Shown here one piece after another: positions 47,919 to 57,880 of a stretch of 64,000 nucleotides of DNA (position 1 is its first letter; every line of letters starts with the position of its first letter). The stretch covers positions 62,001 to 126,000 of the forward strand of contig CAWFKS010000005.1 of assembly GCA_963816435.1 (NCBI GenBank), given 5' to 3'. The notes below the pieces were generated by a model. That model worked only from the letters and a program-made list of their open reading frames with translations. It was not told where the DNA came from and ran no database searches. The translations under genes were made by a program, and so were the position numbers. Source of the stretch: CAWFKS01 sp963816435 (GTDB lineage Bacteria > Pseudomonadota > Alphaproteobacteria > Rhizobiales > Rhizobiaceae).

Positions 47919-50826
47919 ATGCTGGACAAGACCTACGACGCCAAGTCCGTCGAGCCCGAGATCGCGAAGCGCTGGGAGGAGGCGGACGCGTTTGCGGCCG
48001 GGGCGGGTGCCGAGCCGGACGCCGAACCGTTCTCGATCGTCATTCCGCCGCCGAACGTCACCGGTTCGCTGCACATGGGGCACGCCCTCAACAACACGTT
48101 GCAGGACGTGCTGGTGCGATTCGAGCGCATGCGCGGCAGGAACGTGCTGTGGCAACCGGGCATGGACCACGCTGGCATCGCCACGCAGATGGTCGTCGAA
48201 CGGCGACTGATGGAGCAGCAGATCCATCGCCGCGACCTCAGCCGCGAGGAATTCATCGAACGGGTCTGGCAGTGGAAGGACGAGTCCGGCGGCGCCATCG
48301 TCAATCAGCTCAAACGGCTCGGCGCATCCTGCGACTGGAGCCGCGAACGCTTCACCATGGACGAGGGCCTTTCGCGCGCCGTCATCGAGGTGTTCGTCAC
48401 GCTCTACAAGCAGGGGCTGATCTACAAGGACAAGCGGCTGGTCAACTGGGACCCGAAGTTCCTGACCGCGATCTCCGATCTCGAAGTCGAGAATCGCGAG
48501 GTCGACGGCCACATGTGGCACTTCAAATACCCGCTGGCCGACGGCGAGACCTACACCTATGTCGAGAAGGACGCCGACGGCAACGTGGTTCTCGAGGAGG
48601 AGCGCGACTACATCTCGATTGCCACGACGCGGCCCGAAACGATGCTTGGCGATGGTGCGGTCGCCGTCCATCCGTCGGACGAGCGCTATGCGCCGATCGT
48701 CGGCAAGCTCTGCGAGATCCCGGTCGGTCCGAAGGAGCACCGGCGGCTGATCCCGATCATCACCGACGAGTATCCCGATCCGGAGTTCGGCTCCGGTGCC
48801 GTGAAGATCACCGGCGCCCACGACTTCAACGACTATCAGGTCGCCAGGCGCAACCGCATCCCGCTCTACCGCCTCATGGACGAGACGGCCGCGATGCGCC
48901 AGGACGGCGAGCCGTATGCAGTTTGCGCGGCACAGGCCATGGAAATTGCCCGGTCTGGCGATCTGCCGAGCGAGAGCCAGGTCGACGCGATCAATCTCGT
49001 GCCCGACGAATATCGCGGGCTCGACCGCTACGACGCGCGCCGGTTGATCGTCGAGGCAATCAACGCCGAGGGGCTTTGCGTCACCGTAAAGGACGCCGAG
49101 GGCAACGACATCCCCTATGTCGAAAGCCGCAAGATGACGCAGCCGTTCGGCGACCGCTCGGGCGTGGTCATCGAGCCGATGCTGACCGACCAGTGGTTCG
49201 CGGACGCCAGGAAGCTGGCCGAACCGGCCATCGAGAGCGTGCGCGAGGGCCGCACCAGCTTCGTTCCGAAGAACTGGGAAAAGACCTATTTCGAGTGGAT
49301 GGAGAACATCCAGCCTTGGTGCGTGTCGCGCCAGCTCTGGTGGGGGCACCAGATCCCGGCCTGGTACGGGCCCGACGGCCATGTCTTCGTCGAGAAGACG
49401 GAGAAGGAGGCGCTCGACGCCGCGGTCGAGTATTATCTGGCCGTCGACACGCCGTGGAAGGCCTGGGTCGAGGAGCGCCTGGAGAACTTCGATCCCGGCG
49501 AGATCCTGACGCGCGACGAGGATGTTCTCGACACCTGGTTCTCTTCCGCGCTGTGGCCGTTCTCCACGCTTGGCTGGCCGGACGAGACAAGGGCTCTGGA
49601 CACCTACTATCCGACGTCGGTGCTGGTCACCGGCTTCGACATCATCTTCTTCTGGGTTGCCCGCATGATGATGATGGGGCTGCACTTCATGGACGAGGAG
49701 CCGTTCCACACCGTCTACGTGCACGCGCTGGTCCGCGACAAGAACGGCGCCAAGATGTCGAAGTCGAAGGGCAACGTCATCGATCCGCTGGAACTGATCG
49801 ACGAATACGGCGCCGATGCGCTGCGCTTCACGCTGACCAGCATGGCCGCGCAGGGGCGCGACATCAAGCTCGACCCGGCGCGCGTCGCCGGCTACCGCAA
49901 TTTCGGCACCAAGCTGTGGAACGCGACGCGCTTCGCCGAGATGAACGGCGCAAAGCGTGGACGCCGGCTTCGTTCCCGACGATCGGCAAGGCTGAAGATC
50001 AACCGCTGGATTCTGACCGAACTGACGCGCGCCGCGGACGCCATCACCGACGCCGTGGTCGCCTATCGCTTCAACGAGGCTGCGGACGCCGCCTACCGCT
50101 TCGTGTGGAACCTGTTCTGCGACTGGTATCTGGAACTGCTCAAGCCGGTGTTCTCGGGGGAGGACGAGGCAGCCAAGGCCGAGAGCCAGGCCTGCGCGGC
50201 CTACGTGCTCGACAACATCTACAAGCTGCTTCATCCGATGATGCCGTTCATGACGGAGGAATTGTGGGCGCGCACGGCGGGCGAGGCCGGTCGCGACACG
50301 CTTCTGTGCCATGCGCGGTGGCCGCGGCCGGATTTCGCCGACACGGATGCGGCGGGCGAGATCAACTGGCTGGTCGAGCTGGTGTCCGGAATACGCTCGG
50401 TCCGCGCGGAGATGAACGTGCCGCCGGCCGCCATGGCGCCCCTGCTCGTGGTCGGCGCCGACGCCGAGACGCGCGAGCGCATCGCCCGTCACGAGCCGGC
50501 CGTGAGCCCGGCTTGCGCGAATTGGCGAGGTCGGCTTCGCCGAACATGCGCCGAAGGGTTCCGCCCAGATCGTGGTGGCCGAGGCGACCTTCTGCCTGCC
50601 GCTCGGCGACCTGATCGATCTCGCCGCGGAATCGGCGCGGCTCGAACGCGAGGTCAAGAAACTCGACGCCGAGATCGATCGGATCGACAAGAAGCTTTCG
50701 AACGAGAAGTTCGTCGCCAACGCGCCCGCTGAAATCGTTGACGCGGAGCGCGAGAAGCGGGCTGAGTTCGCGGAGGCGCGTCAACGGCTCGAGGCGGCGC
50801 TGGCACGCGTACGGGACGCCGGTTGA
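47919..50826 (+). CDS. valS: Valyl-tRNA synthetase, probable frameshift errors
   Basis: Class I aminoacyl-tRNA synthetase, about 968 aa when corrected. HMGH (52-55, the HIGH signature) lies in PPNVTGSLHMGHALNNT, the CP1 editing domain spans about 200-420, and KMSKS (612-616) is followed by the anticodon-binding domain. The C-terminal coiled coil is ARLEREVKKLDAEIDRIDKK. An extra C in the CCC at 50507-50509 shifts the frame, after which the other frame continues ARIGEVGFAEHAPKG to the stop at 50824. A second disturbed stretch at about 49955-49990 reads KRGRRLRSRRSAR; one extra and one missing base would turn it into VDAGFVPDD-like sequence. Confidence 0.94.
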
Positions 50827-51213
50827 TGGCCCGGGGCCGCAGGCGAACCAAGGCGGCTGCGGCAATGCTTCCGGACCAGGAAGCCGTCCGCCTGACGGCA
50901 GAGTTGATGCTCGCGCCGATGGTCGTGGCGATGCGAATGCCGCTTGCTGCTTCAGGAGGCGGCGAGCCTCAATCCCTGGCGCGTCGAGACGGTTCGGGCG
51001 GTGACGGAGAAATCGGCAGCATTGGTCGAAGGCATGCTGGCTGCACAGGTCTCGTCGCTCAACGCGATCTCGCGCTTTTGGCTCGATGCCGCGAGTGGGC
51101 CAGCGCCTTCGATCTGGAGCAGCAAGGCCGCACACCGTTCGCTGGAAGCAGCACTGAAGCCGGCCGGCCGGCAGGTGAAGGCCAATTACGAGCGGCTAGG
51201 CCGGAAGCGCTAG
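50826..51213 (+). CDS. Conserved hypothetical protein, one probable frameshift error
   Basis: About 128 aa when corrected. ATG 50826 overlaps the valS stop (TGATG). The first frame reads MARGRRRTKAAAAMLPDQEA...MVVAMRMPL. An extra T at 50944-50945 then shifts it into LLQEAASLNPWRVETVRAV...ISRFWLDAASG...KANYERLGRKR. The helical, Ala-rich profile and the W-x5-A-x4 pattern recall small phasin-like rhizobial proteins encoded after valS. I do not recognise a named family. Confidence 0.68.
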
Positions 51214-51219
51214 CGCAAC

Positions 51220-51261
51220 GGCAAAAACCGCGTTCTCCGACGGGAGCAACGCGGTTTTGCC
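51220..51261. terminator. Long-stem hairpin after the valS operon
   Basis: GGCAAAAACCGCGTT (51220-51234) pairs with AACGCGGTTTTGCC (51248-51261, one bulge). The A/T runs sit inside the stem rather than after it, as in some bidirectional terminators. It starts 7 bases past the hypothetical gene and also faces the convergent mmsB gene. Confidence 0.6.
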
Positions 51262-51470
51262 ATTCAAACGCATGGCTGTACGCACACTTGGATACGCTTT
51301 ACTCGAACTACGGCTCCGGTACGCGTGACCTGATCCGGAGCACGGGGCGGTTTCGATCGCCGCCTCGTGATCCGTTTTAGCCGGACATCGTTACCGTCGA
51401 GTTAGCAGGTGCTTAAGCGAAGGTGAATCGCAGACTTTTTTCGTTACCGCGGACGTAAGGTATTGCCCGA

Positions 51471-52355
51471 TCAGTCCGCGTTCCCGCGCAGGAAATTGAT
51501 GATGCCGGAAAAGTCGACGCCGTCGTTTCCCATCTGGTTGAACAGGGCATAAAGCTGCGTCGCCTCCGCACCGAGCGGCGTGACTGCACCGGATGTCTGC
51601 GCCGCCTCCTGCGACAGCTTCAGGTCCTTCAGCATGAGGGCGGCCGAGAAGCCGGGCTTATAGTCGCGGTTGGCCGGCGAGGTGGGCACCGGTCCGGGAA
51701 CCGGGCAGTAGGTGGTCAGCGACCAGCATTGGCCAGACGAGGTCGAGGCGACGTCGAACAGCGCCTGGTGCGACAGCCCCAGCTTCTCCGCCAGCACGAA
51801 CGCCTCGCCGACCCCGATCATCGAGATGCCCAGGATCATGTTGTTGCACATCTTGGCGGCCTGACCTGCCCCGCCGTCGCCGCAATGCACGACCTTGCCC
51901 GCCATTGGTTCGAGAATGCTTTCCGCCTTGGCAAAGGCTTCCTGCGAGCCGCCGACCATGAAGGTGAGCGTGCCGGCCTCCGCGCCGCCGACGCCGCCAG
52001 ACACCGGAGCGTCGAGCGACAGCAACCCGTGTTCAGCGGCAATCTCATGCGCCTTGCGCGCCGAGGCGACGTCGATCGTGGAGGAATCGACCAGCAGCGC
52101 CCCCTTTTTGGCAGCCGGGCAGATGTCCTCGTATACGGCGAGCACATGCTTGCCGGCCGGCAGCATGGTGACCACCACATCGGCGCCATCCAGCGCCGCA
52201 CGCGCATCGGGCATCACCTTGACGCCGTTCTTCTCGGCCGTCGCGAGGTTGTCGGCCATGAGGTCGAAGCCCTGGACCGTGTGGCCGGCCTTGACGAGGT
52301 TGGCGGCCATGGGGTTGCCCATGTTGCCGAGGCCGATGAATGCGATGGTGGTCAT
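51471..52355 (-). CDS. mmsB: 3-hydroxyisobutyrate dehydrogenase
   Basis: 294-aa beta-hydroxyacid dehydrogenase oxidising 3-hydroxyisobutyrate to methylmalonate semialdehyde in valine degradation. Motifs: NAD fold FIGLGNMGNPMAANL (6-20), substrate loop DAPVSGGVGGAEAGTL, and catalytic Lys in GAGQAAKMCNN. The DYKPGFSAALMLKDL segment is typical of MmsB rather than tartronate-semialdehyde reductase. It lies 92 bases after the acyl-CoA dehydrogenase gene on the same strand. Confidence 0.94.
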   Translation of the reverse strand: MTTIAFIGLGNMGNPMAANLVKAGHTVQGFDLMADNLATAEKNGVKVMPDARAALDGADVVVTMLPAGKHVLAVYEDICPAAKKGALLVDSSTIDVASARKAHEIAAEHGLLSLDAPVSGGVGGAEAGTLTFMVGGSQEAFAKAESILEPMAGKVVHCGDGGAGQAAKMCNNMILGISMIGVGEAFVLAEKLGLSHQALFDVASTSSGQCWSLTTYCPVPGPVPTSPANRDYKPGFSAALMLKDLKLSQEAAQTSGAVTPLGAEATQLYALFNQMGNDGVDFSGIINFLRGNAD

Positions 52356-52447
52356 ATGTGTCTCCTCCGGTGAGAGGGCAGTGGCCGAATTGGGTGGTGG
52401 ACAGGAGCCGGGCGCTCGGTCCGACATCATACTGTGCCCTAGTTCGC

Positions 52448-53626
52448 TTACTGCCTTCCAATCAGGTGCCGCGCAATGATCACGCGCATGATCTCGTTGG
52501 TGCCCTCGAGGATCTGATGGACCCTGAGATCGCGCACCAGCTTTTCGACACCGTAGTCGTGCAGATAGCCGTAGCCGCCGTGGACCTGCAGTGCCTGGTT
52601 GGCGACCTCGAAACCGGTATCGGTGACGAAGCGCTTGGCCATCGCCGACCACTTGCCGGCGTCGGCCGCCTTGCGGTCGAGCTTCGAGGCGGCGGCGTAG
52701 AGCATGATGCGGGCCGCCTGCAGCTCGGTTTCCATGTCGGCCAGCTTGAACTGCAGCGCCTGGAACTGGTTGATGGTCTTGCCGAATGCCTCGCGTTCGC
52801 CCGCATAGGCGAGGGCCTTGTCGAGGGCGGACTGTGCGCCGCCGAGCGAGCAGGCGGCGATGTTGAGCCGGCCGCCGTCGAGCCCCGCCATGGCGATCCT
52901 GAAACCCATGCCTTCGCCCGAAAGCACGTTTTCCGCCGGCACCTTGCAATCCTCGAAGATGACCTGGCGCGTCGACTGCATGTGCCAGCCCATCTTGTTC
53001 TCGGTCGGGCCGAACGAGAGCCCGGGCGCATCCTTCGGCACGACGATGGTCGAAACTCCCTTCGGGCCGTCCTCGCCGGTGCGCACCATGGTCACGTAGA
53101 CGTCCGAATCGCCGGCGCCTGAAATGAACTGCTTGGCGCCGTTGAGCACATAGTCGCTGCCGTTGCCGCCGGAGCGGACGGCGCGCGTCTTCAGGGCGGC
53201 GGCATCAGACCCCGCGCCGGGCTCGGTGAGACAATAGCTCGCCAGCCATTCCATCGAGGTGATCTTCGGCAGGAGCCGTTGGCGCTGCGCCTCGTCGCCG
53301 AACGTGTCGATCATCCACGCGGCCATGTTGTGGATCGAGATGAAGGACGAAAAGGCCGGGCAGCCGCTAGCCAACGCTTCGAAGATCAGCACCGCGTCGA
53401 GCCGTCCGAGCCCGGACCCGCCGACGTCCTCGCCGACATAGATGCCCCCGAAGCCGAGTTGCCCCGTCGAACGGATCACGCTGGAGGGGAAATGGCGCTC
53501 CCGATCCCAGTCGAGGGCATAAGGCGCGACCTGTTCGGCGGCGAACGCCTGCGTCATCTCCTGGATGGCGCGCTGATCCTCGTTGAGCTCGAACTGGGAT
53601 CCGGCCTGCTCGACGACGGCGTCCAT
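52448..53626 (-). CDS. Acyl-CoA dehydrogenase, probable isobutyryl-CoA dehydrogenase
   Basis: 392-aa flavoprotein of the ACAD family. FAD/substrate segments are YCLTEPGAGSDAAAL and the C-terminal LQVHGGYGYLHDYGVEKLVRD, followed by the region LEGTNEIMR containing the expected catalytic Glu. Its pairing with mmsB suggests isobutyryl-CoA as substrate, i.e. the dehydrogenation step of valine catabolism; this is context inference. I chose ATG 53626 (MDAVVEQAG); the open frame extends upstream without similarity. Confidence 0.92.
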   Translation of the reverse strand: MDAVVEQAGSQFELNEDQRAIQEMTQAFAAEQVAPYALDWDRERHFPSSVIRSTGQLGFGGIYVGEDVGGSGLGRLDAVLIFEALASGCPAFSSFISIHNMAAWMIDTFGDEAQRQRLLPKITSMEWLASYCLTEPGAGSDAAALKTRAVRSGGNGSDYVLNGAKQFISGAGDSDVYVTMVRTGEDGPKGVSTIVVPKDAPGLSFGPTENKMGWHMQSTRQVIFEDCKVPAENVLSGEGMGFRIAMAGLDGGRLNIAACSLGGAQSALDKALAYAGEREAFGKTINQFQALQFKLADMETELQAARIMLYAAASKLDRKAADAGKWSAMAKRFVTDTGFEVANQALQVHGGYGYLHDYGVEKLVRDLRVHQILEGTNEIMRVIIARHLIGRQ

Positions 53627-53753
53627 GACGACCTCCCGATGTTTTTGTCTTTGCTGGTTGCAATCTAGATCATTGCCGCCACGACGCAACGCGAGCCGGT
53701 GCAAACGGGCTGTGCGCCTCGGTGTGGCCCGCGGCGGAGCGAGGCGCCGGCCG

Positions 53754-54179
53754 CTAGTTGTCCATCAATTCCTTGCCGTCCGGATCGAAGACCTGGACGA
53801 GGCTGCACTCGAGATAGTCCTTGCGGTCCTCGCTGCCGCAAATGGCCTTCACCACCGCCTCCAGTTCGGCGCGCGACTGCAGGCCGCACAGATAGTCGTG
53901 CGAATGGAAGCCGTCCGCGTTCTGCCAGAACAGGTCGCCGCTCCACATCGCCGGGAAACACCATTTGACGCGGTAGCAATCGCTCGGGCCTATCCCTTGG
54001 CCCGCGGCCACGCACTTTTCGCGCGCGCACGCGAAAGCGGCGTCCGGATTGCCGGCGACGCAGTAGCCGTAGGAGTTTTCCGGCGCTACGACGAAAGCTA
54101 TGCCGTCCGGCCCTTCGGCGAGCGCCGCCGATGGCACCAGCCATGCCATGAAAACGAGTACGGTTGTCAGCAGTCTCAT
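53754..54179 (-). CDS. Exported cysteine-rich protein (DUF4189-like)
   Basis: 141 aa with a signal peptide (RLLTTVLVFMAWLVPSAALA, cleavage before EGPDG). The mature part has about eight cysteines and a DUF4189-like pattern (IAFVVAPENSYGYCVAGNPDAAF, then AREKCVAAG, DCYRVKWCF). It is probably periplasmic and disulphide-rich. Function unknown. It is divergent from a GNAT gene, 40 bases away. Confidence 0.78.
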   Translation of the reverse strand: MRLLTTVLVFMAWLVPSAALAEGPDGIAFVVAPENSYGYCVAGNPDAAFACAREKCVAAGQGIGPSDCYRVKWCFPAMWSGDLFWQNADGFHSHDYLCGLQSRAELEAVVKAICGSEDRKDYLECSLVQVFDPDGKELMDN

Positions 54180-54219
54180 GACGTTCTCGCGTCGATTTGC
54201 CCGCGGCGAAGGACGCCGG

Positions 54220-54714
54220 ATGGCCGACCACAGGAGGGGTGTTTTGGAGCACGAAACGGAAGGCCTGACAATCCGACGCGCGGAGGCCGGCGACGTCGAG
54301 GCGATCGTCGCGCTGTTCGCCGCCGACGAACTCGGCGGCCACGGCGACACCACCGCACCCGAGGCGCTGCCGCTCTACCGCGCCGCCTTCGACGCGATCG
54401 CCGCAAGCGCCAACGACGCGCTCTACGTGGCGGAACTCGGCGGCGAGATCGTCGGCACGTTCCAGACGACATTGACGGTGTCGATGACGGGACGGGGCCG
54501 GCCCCTGATGACTGTCGAGGCGGTTCAGACGCGGTCCGACATGCGCGGGCGCGGCATCGGCGCTGCGATGATGCGCTTTGCCGTTGCCCGGGCGCGCGAG
54601 GCGGATTGCCGCCTCGTCCAGCTCATGTCGAACCTGAAGCGGGCGGATGCTCACCGCTTCTACGAGCGGCTGGGTTTCGTGCGCAGCCACGCCGGCTTCA
54701 AGATGAAACTGTGA
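54220..54714 (+). CDS. GNAT family N-acetyltransferase
   Basis: 164 aa from ATG 54220; a GTG at 54241 (VLEHETEGLTIRRAE) is equally likely. A typical single GNAT fold: LTIRRAEAGDVEAIVALF, acetyl-CoA loop QTRSDMRGRGIGAAMMRFA, and the C-terminal DAHRFYERLGF motif. The substrate is unknown. Confidence 0.88.
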   Translation: MADHRRGVLEHETEGLTIRRAEAGDVEAIVALFAADELGGHGDTTAPEALPLYRAAFDAIAASANDALYVAELGGEIVGTFQTTLTVSMTGRGRPLMTVEAVQTRSDMRGRGIGAAMMRFAVARAREADCRLVQLMSNLKRADAHRFYERLGFVRSHAGFKMKL

Positions 54715-54805
54715 GGCGGTTGAAGCGGCAGGCTGGCCCCTTGCCATCGTCCGGCGGGGACGCCATAACGCACACCAAGACGCGCACCGATTTCAGAGGA
54801 TGCGG

Positions 54806-55204
54806 ATGAAAACCTTCCTGACCCAGTTTTTCACCTGGTGGAACGGCCAGACGCTCGGCACCCGCTTCCACACCTGGCGCAAGGGCCAGAAGGTGGGCGA
54901 GGACGAGTTCGGCAACATCTACTATCAGGGCGGCACGGACTCCGAAGGCCGCACCCGCCGCTGGGTGATCTACAACGGGCTGGCGGAAGCCTCTTCGGTT
55001 CCGCCCGGCTGGCACGGCTGGCTCCACCACAAGGTGGACACGGCGCCGGTCGACGAGAACTACAAGCCCCATCCGTGGCAGAAGCCGCACATCGCAAACC
55101 TCACCGGCACGCCAGGGGCGTACCGTCCACGCGGCTCGGTGCTCACGGGCAAGCACCGGCCGCGCGTCACCGGCGACTATGACGCCTGGACGCCGGGAAG
55201 CTGA
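54806..55204 (+). CDS. NDUFA12/B17.2-family NADH:ubiquinone oxidoreductase accessory subunit
   Basis: 132 aa (134 if ATG 54800 is used; AGAGGA is better spaced for 54806). It contains the family core VGEDEFGNIYYQ, RRWVIYNGLAEASSVPPGWHGWLHH and the NLTGTPGAYRPRGS tail. This is an alphaproteobacterial complex I subunit shared with mitochondria, located at the membrane/hydrophilic-arm junction. It is encoded away from the nuo operon, as in other rhizobia, next to the DUF2155 gene. Confidence 0.93.
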   Translation: MKTFLTQFFTWWNGQTLGTRFHTWRKGQKVGEDEFGNIYYQGGTDSEGRTRRWVIYNGLAEASSVPPGWHGWLHHKVDTAPVDENYKPHPWQKPHIANLTGTPGAYRPRGSVLTGKHRPRVTGDYDAWTPGS

Positions 55205-55318
55205 GCGGGACGGCGACGGAGCCGGCGCTGGTATTTTGTCGCCACATTTGTTGCGTAGTGCACTTCGGCATGAGGCGAGCGGCCGTCCGCGCGGGCGGCG
55301 GGCGACAGCAGGACCGAC

Positions 55319-55813
55319 ATGACTGACGGAACGAAGCGGCTGAAGACCGTTGTGACGACCGCCGCGATGGCGGCCGTGATCGCGGTTTCCGCGGGGACGG
55401 CGAAGGCCGAGCGGATATCCAACCCGGTGGCCGAGTTCACCGGCATGGACAAGATCACCGGCCGCATCATCACTTTCGACGTCTATATCGACGAAACCGT
55501 GCAGTTCGGAGCGCTGCAGGTGACGCCGCGCGTCTGCTACTCGCGTACCGACGACGAGGAACCGAAAACCGATTCCTTCGTCGAGGTCGACGAGATCACG
55601 CTCGACCGCAAGATCAGGCGCATCTTCACCGGCTGGATGTTCGCCGAAAGCCCCGGCCTCAATGCAGTCGAGCATCCGATCTATGACGTCTGGCTGAAGG
55701 GCTGCAAGCAGCACTCCGAAGTGCCGCCGCCCAATTCGGCTGGCAAGGCGCCGGACGACAGCGCCCCGGCGGATGCGCCGCAGAACGACGATTCCGCCGC
55801 GGCAACGGACTGA
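55319..55813 (+). CDS. DUF2155 exported protein
   Basis: 164 aa. The signal peptide (LKTVVTTAAMAAVIAVSAGTAKA, cleavage before ERISN) is followed by the DUF2155 domain: EFTGMDKITGRIITFDVYI, FGALQVTPRVCYSRTDDEE and IFTGWMFAESPGLNAVEHPIYDVWL. The C-terminal tail is acidic and low-complexity. Its neighbour is the complex I subunit gene upstream, a conserved pairing. Periplasmic function unknown. Confidence 0.88.
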   Translation: MTDGTKRLKTVVTTAAMAAVIAVSAGTAKAERISNPVAEFTGMDKITGRIITFDVYIDETVQFGALQVTPRVCYSRTDDEEPKTDSFVEVDEITLDRKIRRIFTGWMFAESPGLNAVEHPIYDVWLKGCKQHSEVPPPNSAGKAPDDSAPADAPQNDDSAAATD

Positions 55814-55829
55814 CTTCGGCCGGTTTCGT

Positions 55830-56252
55830 CTACATTGCGGGTTCGTTCGCCTTCGGCCAATAGGTTCCGAAACACCAGACATTGCCCTCCGGGTCCCGGC
55901 ACATGAACTCGCGGCTCCCGTAGTCTCGGTCGTTCAGCTCTTCCAGGATTTCGGCTCCGGCGCCCTTCGCCCGCACGTAGGCCGCGTCAGCGTCGGCAAC
56001 CGCCACATAGAGCGACTTACCGCCGACGGTTCCTGAGGCGCCGACGACCTTGCCGTAGGCGTCGTCTCGCTCGCTTCCGAGCATGATAATGGAGGAACCG
56101 AGGACGAGCTCGGCGTGGCCGACCCGATCACCATCCATGTATTTCGCCCTGACGGCGAATCCGAACGCCTCGTTCAGCCAGTCGATCATCGCCGGGGCGT
56201 CGCGGAAGCGGAACGTCGGATAGATGCAGGGCGCTTCGGTGGTGCTGCTCAT
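55830..56252 (-). CDS. VOC (glyoxalase/bleomycin-resistance) family protein
   Basis: 140 aa with two beta-alpha-beta-beta-beta modules. APCIYPTFRFRDAPAMIDWL opens the first and GGKSLYVAVADADAAYVRAK the second. The DRDYGSREFMCRDPEGNVWCFGTY ending is typical of the PhnB-like/extradiol subgroup. A role in resistance or metabolite rearrangement cannot be assigned. The AraC-type gene lies 69 bases upstream on the same strand. Confidence 0.87.
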   Translation of the reverse strand: MSSTTEAPCIYPTFRFRDAPAMIDWLNEAFGFAVRAKYMDGDRVGHAELVLGSSIIMLGSERDDAYGKVVGASGTVGGKSLYVAVADADAAYVRAKGAGAEILEELNDRDYGSREFMCRDPEGNVWCFGTYWPKANEPAM

Positions 56253-56321
56253 TGCGTGTCTCCCATGTTGGTTCGGGAGACGACGCTAGGCTATTGAGGG
56301 GCGGGCCGTATTGAAGGAATG

Positions 56322-57164
56322 TTACCTGCCATTCCGCGCCGCGAACATGGACGGGCTCATTCCAGCGAATTCGCAGAACTCACGAACCAGATGGGCCTGG
56401 TCGGCATAACCGCATTCGGCGGCAATCTGTGACCAGTCGCAGGCGCCGGGCCGGCGCGAGGCCGACAGGGCGCGATTGAAGCGCGCCATGCGCGCGACCG
56501 TCTTGGGGCCGATGCCAATTTCCTGGCGGAAGCGGCTGTTGAGATGCTTGCGACTCCACTCGAGTCTGGCGGCAATGTTGCCGATGCGCGCCTGGCCGGC
56601 AAACTCCAGGATATGACGGTAGGCCCACGAAACCGCGGCGCTGCCGCCGCGACCACGTGCCAGCCTGGTGGTCAGATACGTCTCCACCAGCGCAAACCGC
56701 GCGGGCCAGTCGGCCGTCTCGCCGAGACGGTCGCGCAGCTCCGCGAGCGAGGGGTCGCCGAGATCTTCCAGATGCACCATTCGATTGCTGATTTCGTGCA
56801 TCGGCAGGCCGAGAAACCTGTAGGCGCCGAGCGGGGTAAAGTCGATCTGGATGCATTCGGCCGCGCCGGTCGAACTTATCCTGACGAAGCCGGGATAGAG
56901 CCCGGACACGAAGCTTCCGTAGCGGTCTCCTGCGGAGGGGTCGCGGCCGAGTGCGATCTCGAACGGCTGGGCGAAGCTGATGATCATCGGGACGACGAGC
57001 GGGGCAGCTTCGACAGAACCCTCGAGCGCGACGCCCGCCTCACGGTAGCCGGTGATGGCGAAGACGTCGTCCGCGAGCGCGCGGCTTACCGGATGCCGCG
57101 CCAGGAACGGCGAGTAGGCATCCGGAACCGAGGAATTGTGCCTGATGTTGACGGCGTCGTTCAT
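56322..57164 (-). CDS. AraC family transcriptional regulator
   Basis: 280 aa. The C-terminal double HTH (about residues 180-278) includes RIGNIAARLEWSRKHLNSRF and IAAECGYADQAHLVREFCEF. The N-terminal part resembles the DUF6597-type sensor half, with a conserved IQIDFTPLGAYRFLGLPMHE stretch. It precedes the VOC gene on the same strand and may regulate it. Ligand unknown. Confidence 0.88.
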   Translation of the reverse strand: MNDAVNIRHNSSVPDAYSPFLARHPVSRALADDVFAITGYREAGVALEGSVEAAPLVVPMIISFAQPFEIALGRDPSAGDRYGSFVSGLYPGFVRISSTGAAECIQIDFTPLGAYRFLGLPMHEISNRMVHLEDLGDPSLAELRDRLGETADWPARFALVETYLTTRLARGRGGSAAVSWAYRHILEFAGQARIGNIAARLEWSRKHLNSRFRQEIGIGPKTVARMARFNRALSASRRPGACDWSQIAAECGYADQAHLVREFCEFAGMSPSMFAARNGR

Positions 57165-57242
57165 CGCGGTTCCCGACCGAACGCTGCAGCCTAACCCGAC
57201 GGCCGGGAGCCGGAAAGCATTCTGTCCACGCGACCGGTGGCC

Positions 57243-57854
57243 TCAGAACTGCGCTGCTCCGTCGAGCGCTTCCTCCAGCATCCGCTCGTAGCGGCGGCGC
57301 GGCACGTCGATCGCGCCGAAGCGCTTGAGGTGCTCCGTCGTGAACTGCGTGTCGAGCAGAACGAAGCCGCGCTCCCGCAGATGCTCGACCAGATGGACCA
57401 GGCAGACCTTGGAGGCGTCGGTCTCGCGCGAAAACATGCTCTCGCCGAAGAAGGCGCGGCCGAGCGTGACGCCGTAGAGACCGCCGACCAGCCGTCCTTC
57501 CCGCCAGGCCTCTACCGTATGGCAGTGACCGCGAGCGAACAGTTCGGCATAGGCTTCGCGAATCGGCGGATTGATCCAGGTCGAGTGGCGACCCGGCGCC
57601 AGCTCGCCGCAGCCCTCGATGACGCCGTCGAAATCGTGGTCCAGCCGTATTTCGAACTGCTGTCGGCGGATCGCCTTGGCAAGGCTTTTCGGCACGTGGA
57701 AGCCGTCGAGCGGAATGATGCCGCGCATCTCCGGGCGAACCCAGAAGACCTCCAGGTCATCCGAGCTTTCCGCCATCGGAAACACTCCCGTGGCGTAGGC
57801 GCGCAACAGGAGGTCCGGGGGGATGCGGTATCCGGGCGCGAACGGGCGGGTCAT
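57243..57854 (-). CDS. aat: Leucyl/phenylalanyl-tRNA-protein transferase
   Basis: 203 aa. It attaches Leu or Phe to N-terminal Arg/Lys of proteins, marking them for ClpAP (N-end rule). Diagnostic segments are LLRAYATGVFPMAES, FWVRPEMRGIIPLD, STWINPPIREAYAELF, GLYGVTLGRAFFGESMFS and LLDTQFTTEHLKRFGA. It follows accC on the same strand by 26 bases, consistent with one operon. Confidence 0.95.
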   Translation of the reverse strand: MTRPFAPGYRIPPDLLLRAYATGVFPMAESSDDLEVFWVRPEMRGIIPLDGFHVPKSLAKAIRRQQFEIRLDHDFDGVIEGCGELAPGRHSTWINPPIREAYAELFARGHCHTVEAWREGRLVGGLYGVTLGRAFFGESMFSRETDASKVCLVHLVEHLRERGFVLLDTQFTTEHLKRFGAIDVPRRRYERMLEEALDGAAQF

Positions 57855-57880
57855 TTCAACCGTGAGCTTTCACTACGGTC

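Noticed and set aside
47511..50720. A 1069-codon open frame antisense to valS
   Set aside because: It is a mirror of a conserved aminoacyl-tRNA synthetase in GC-rich DNA and has no ribosome-binding site or domain support.
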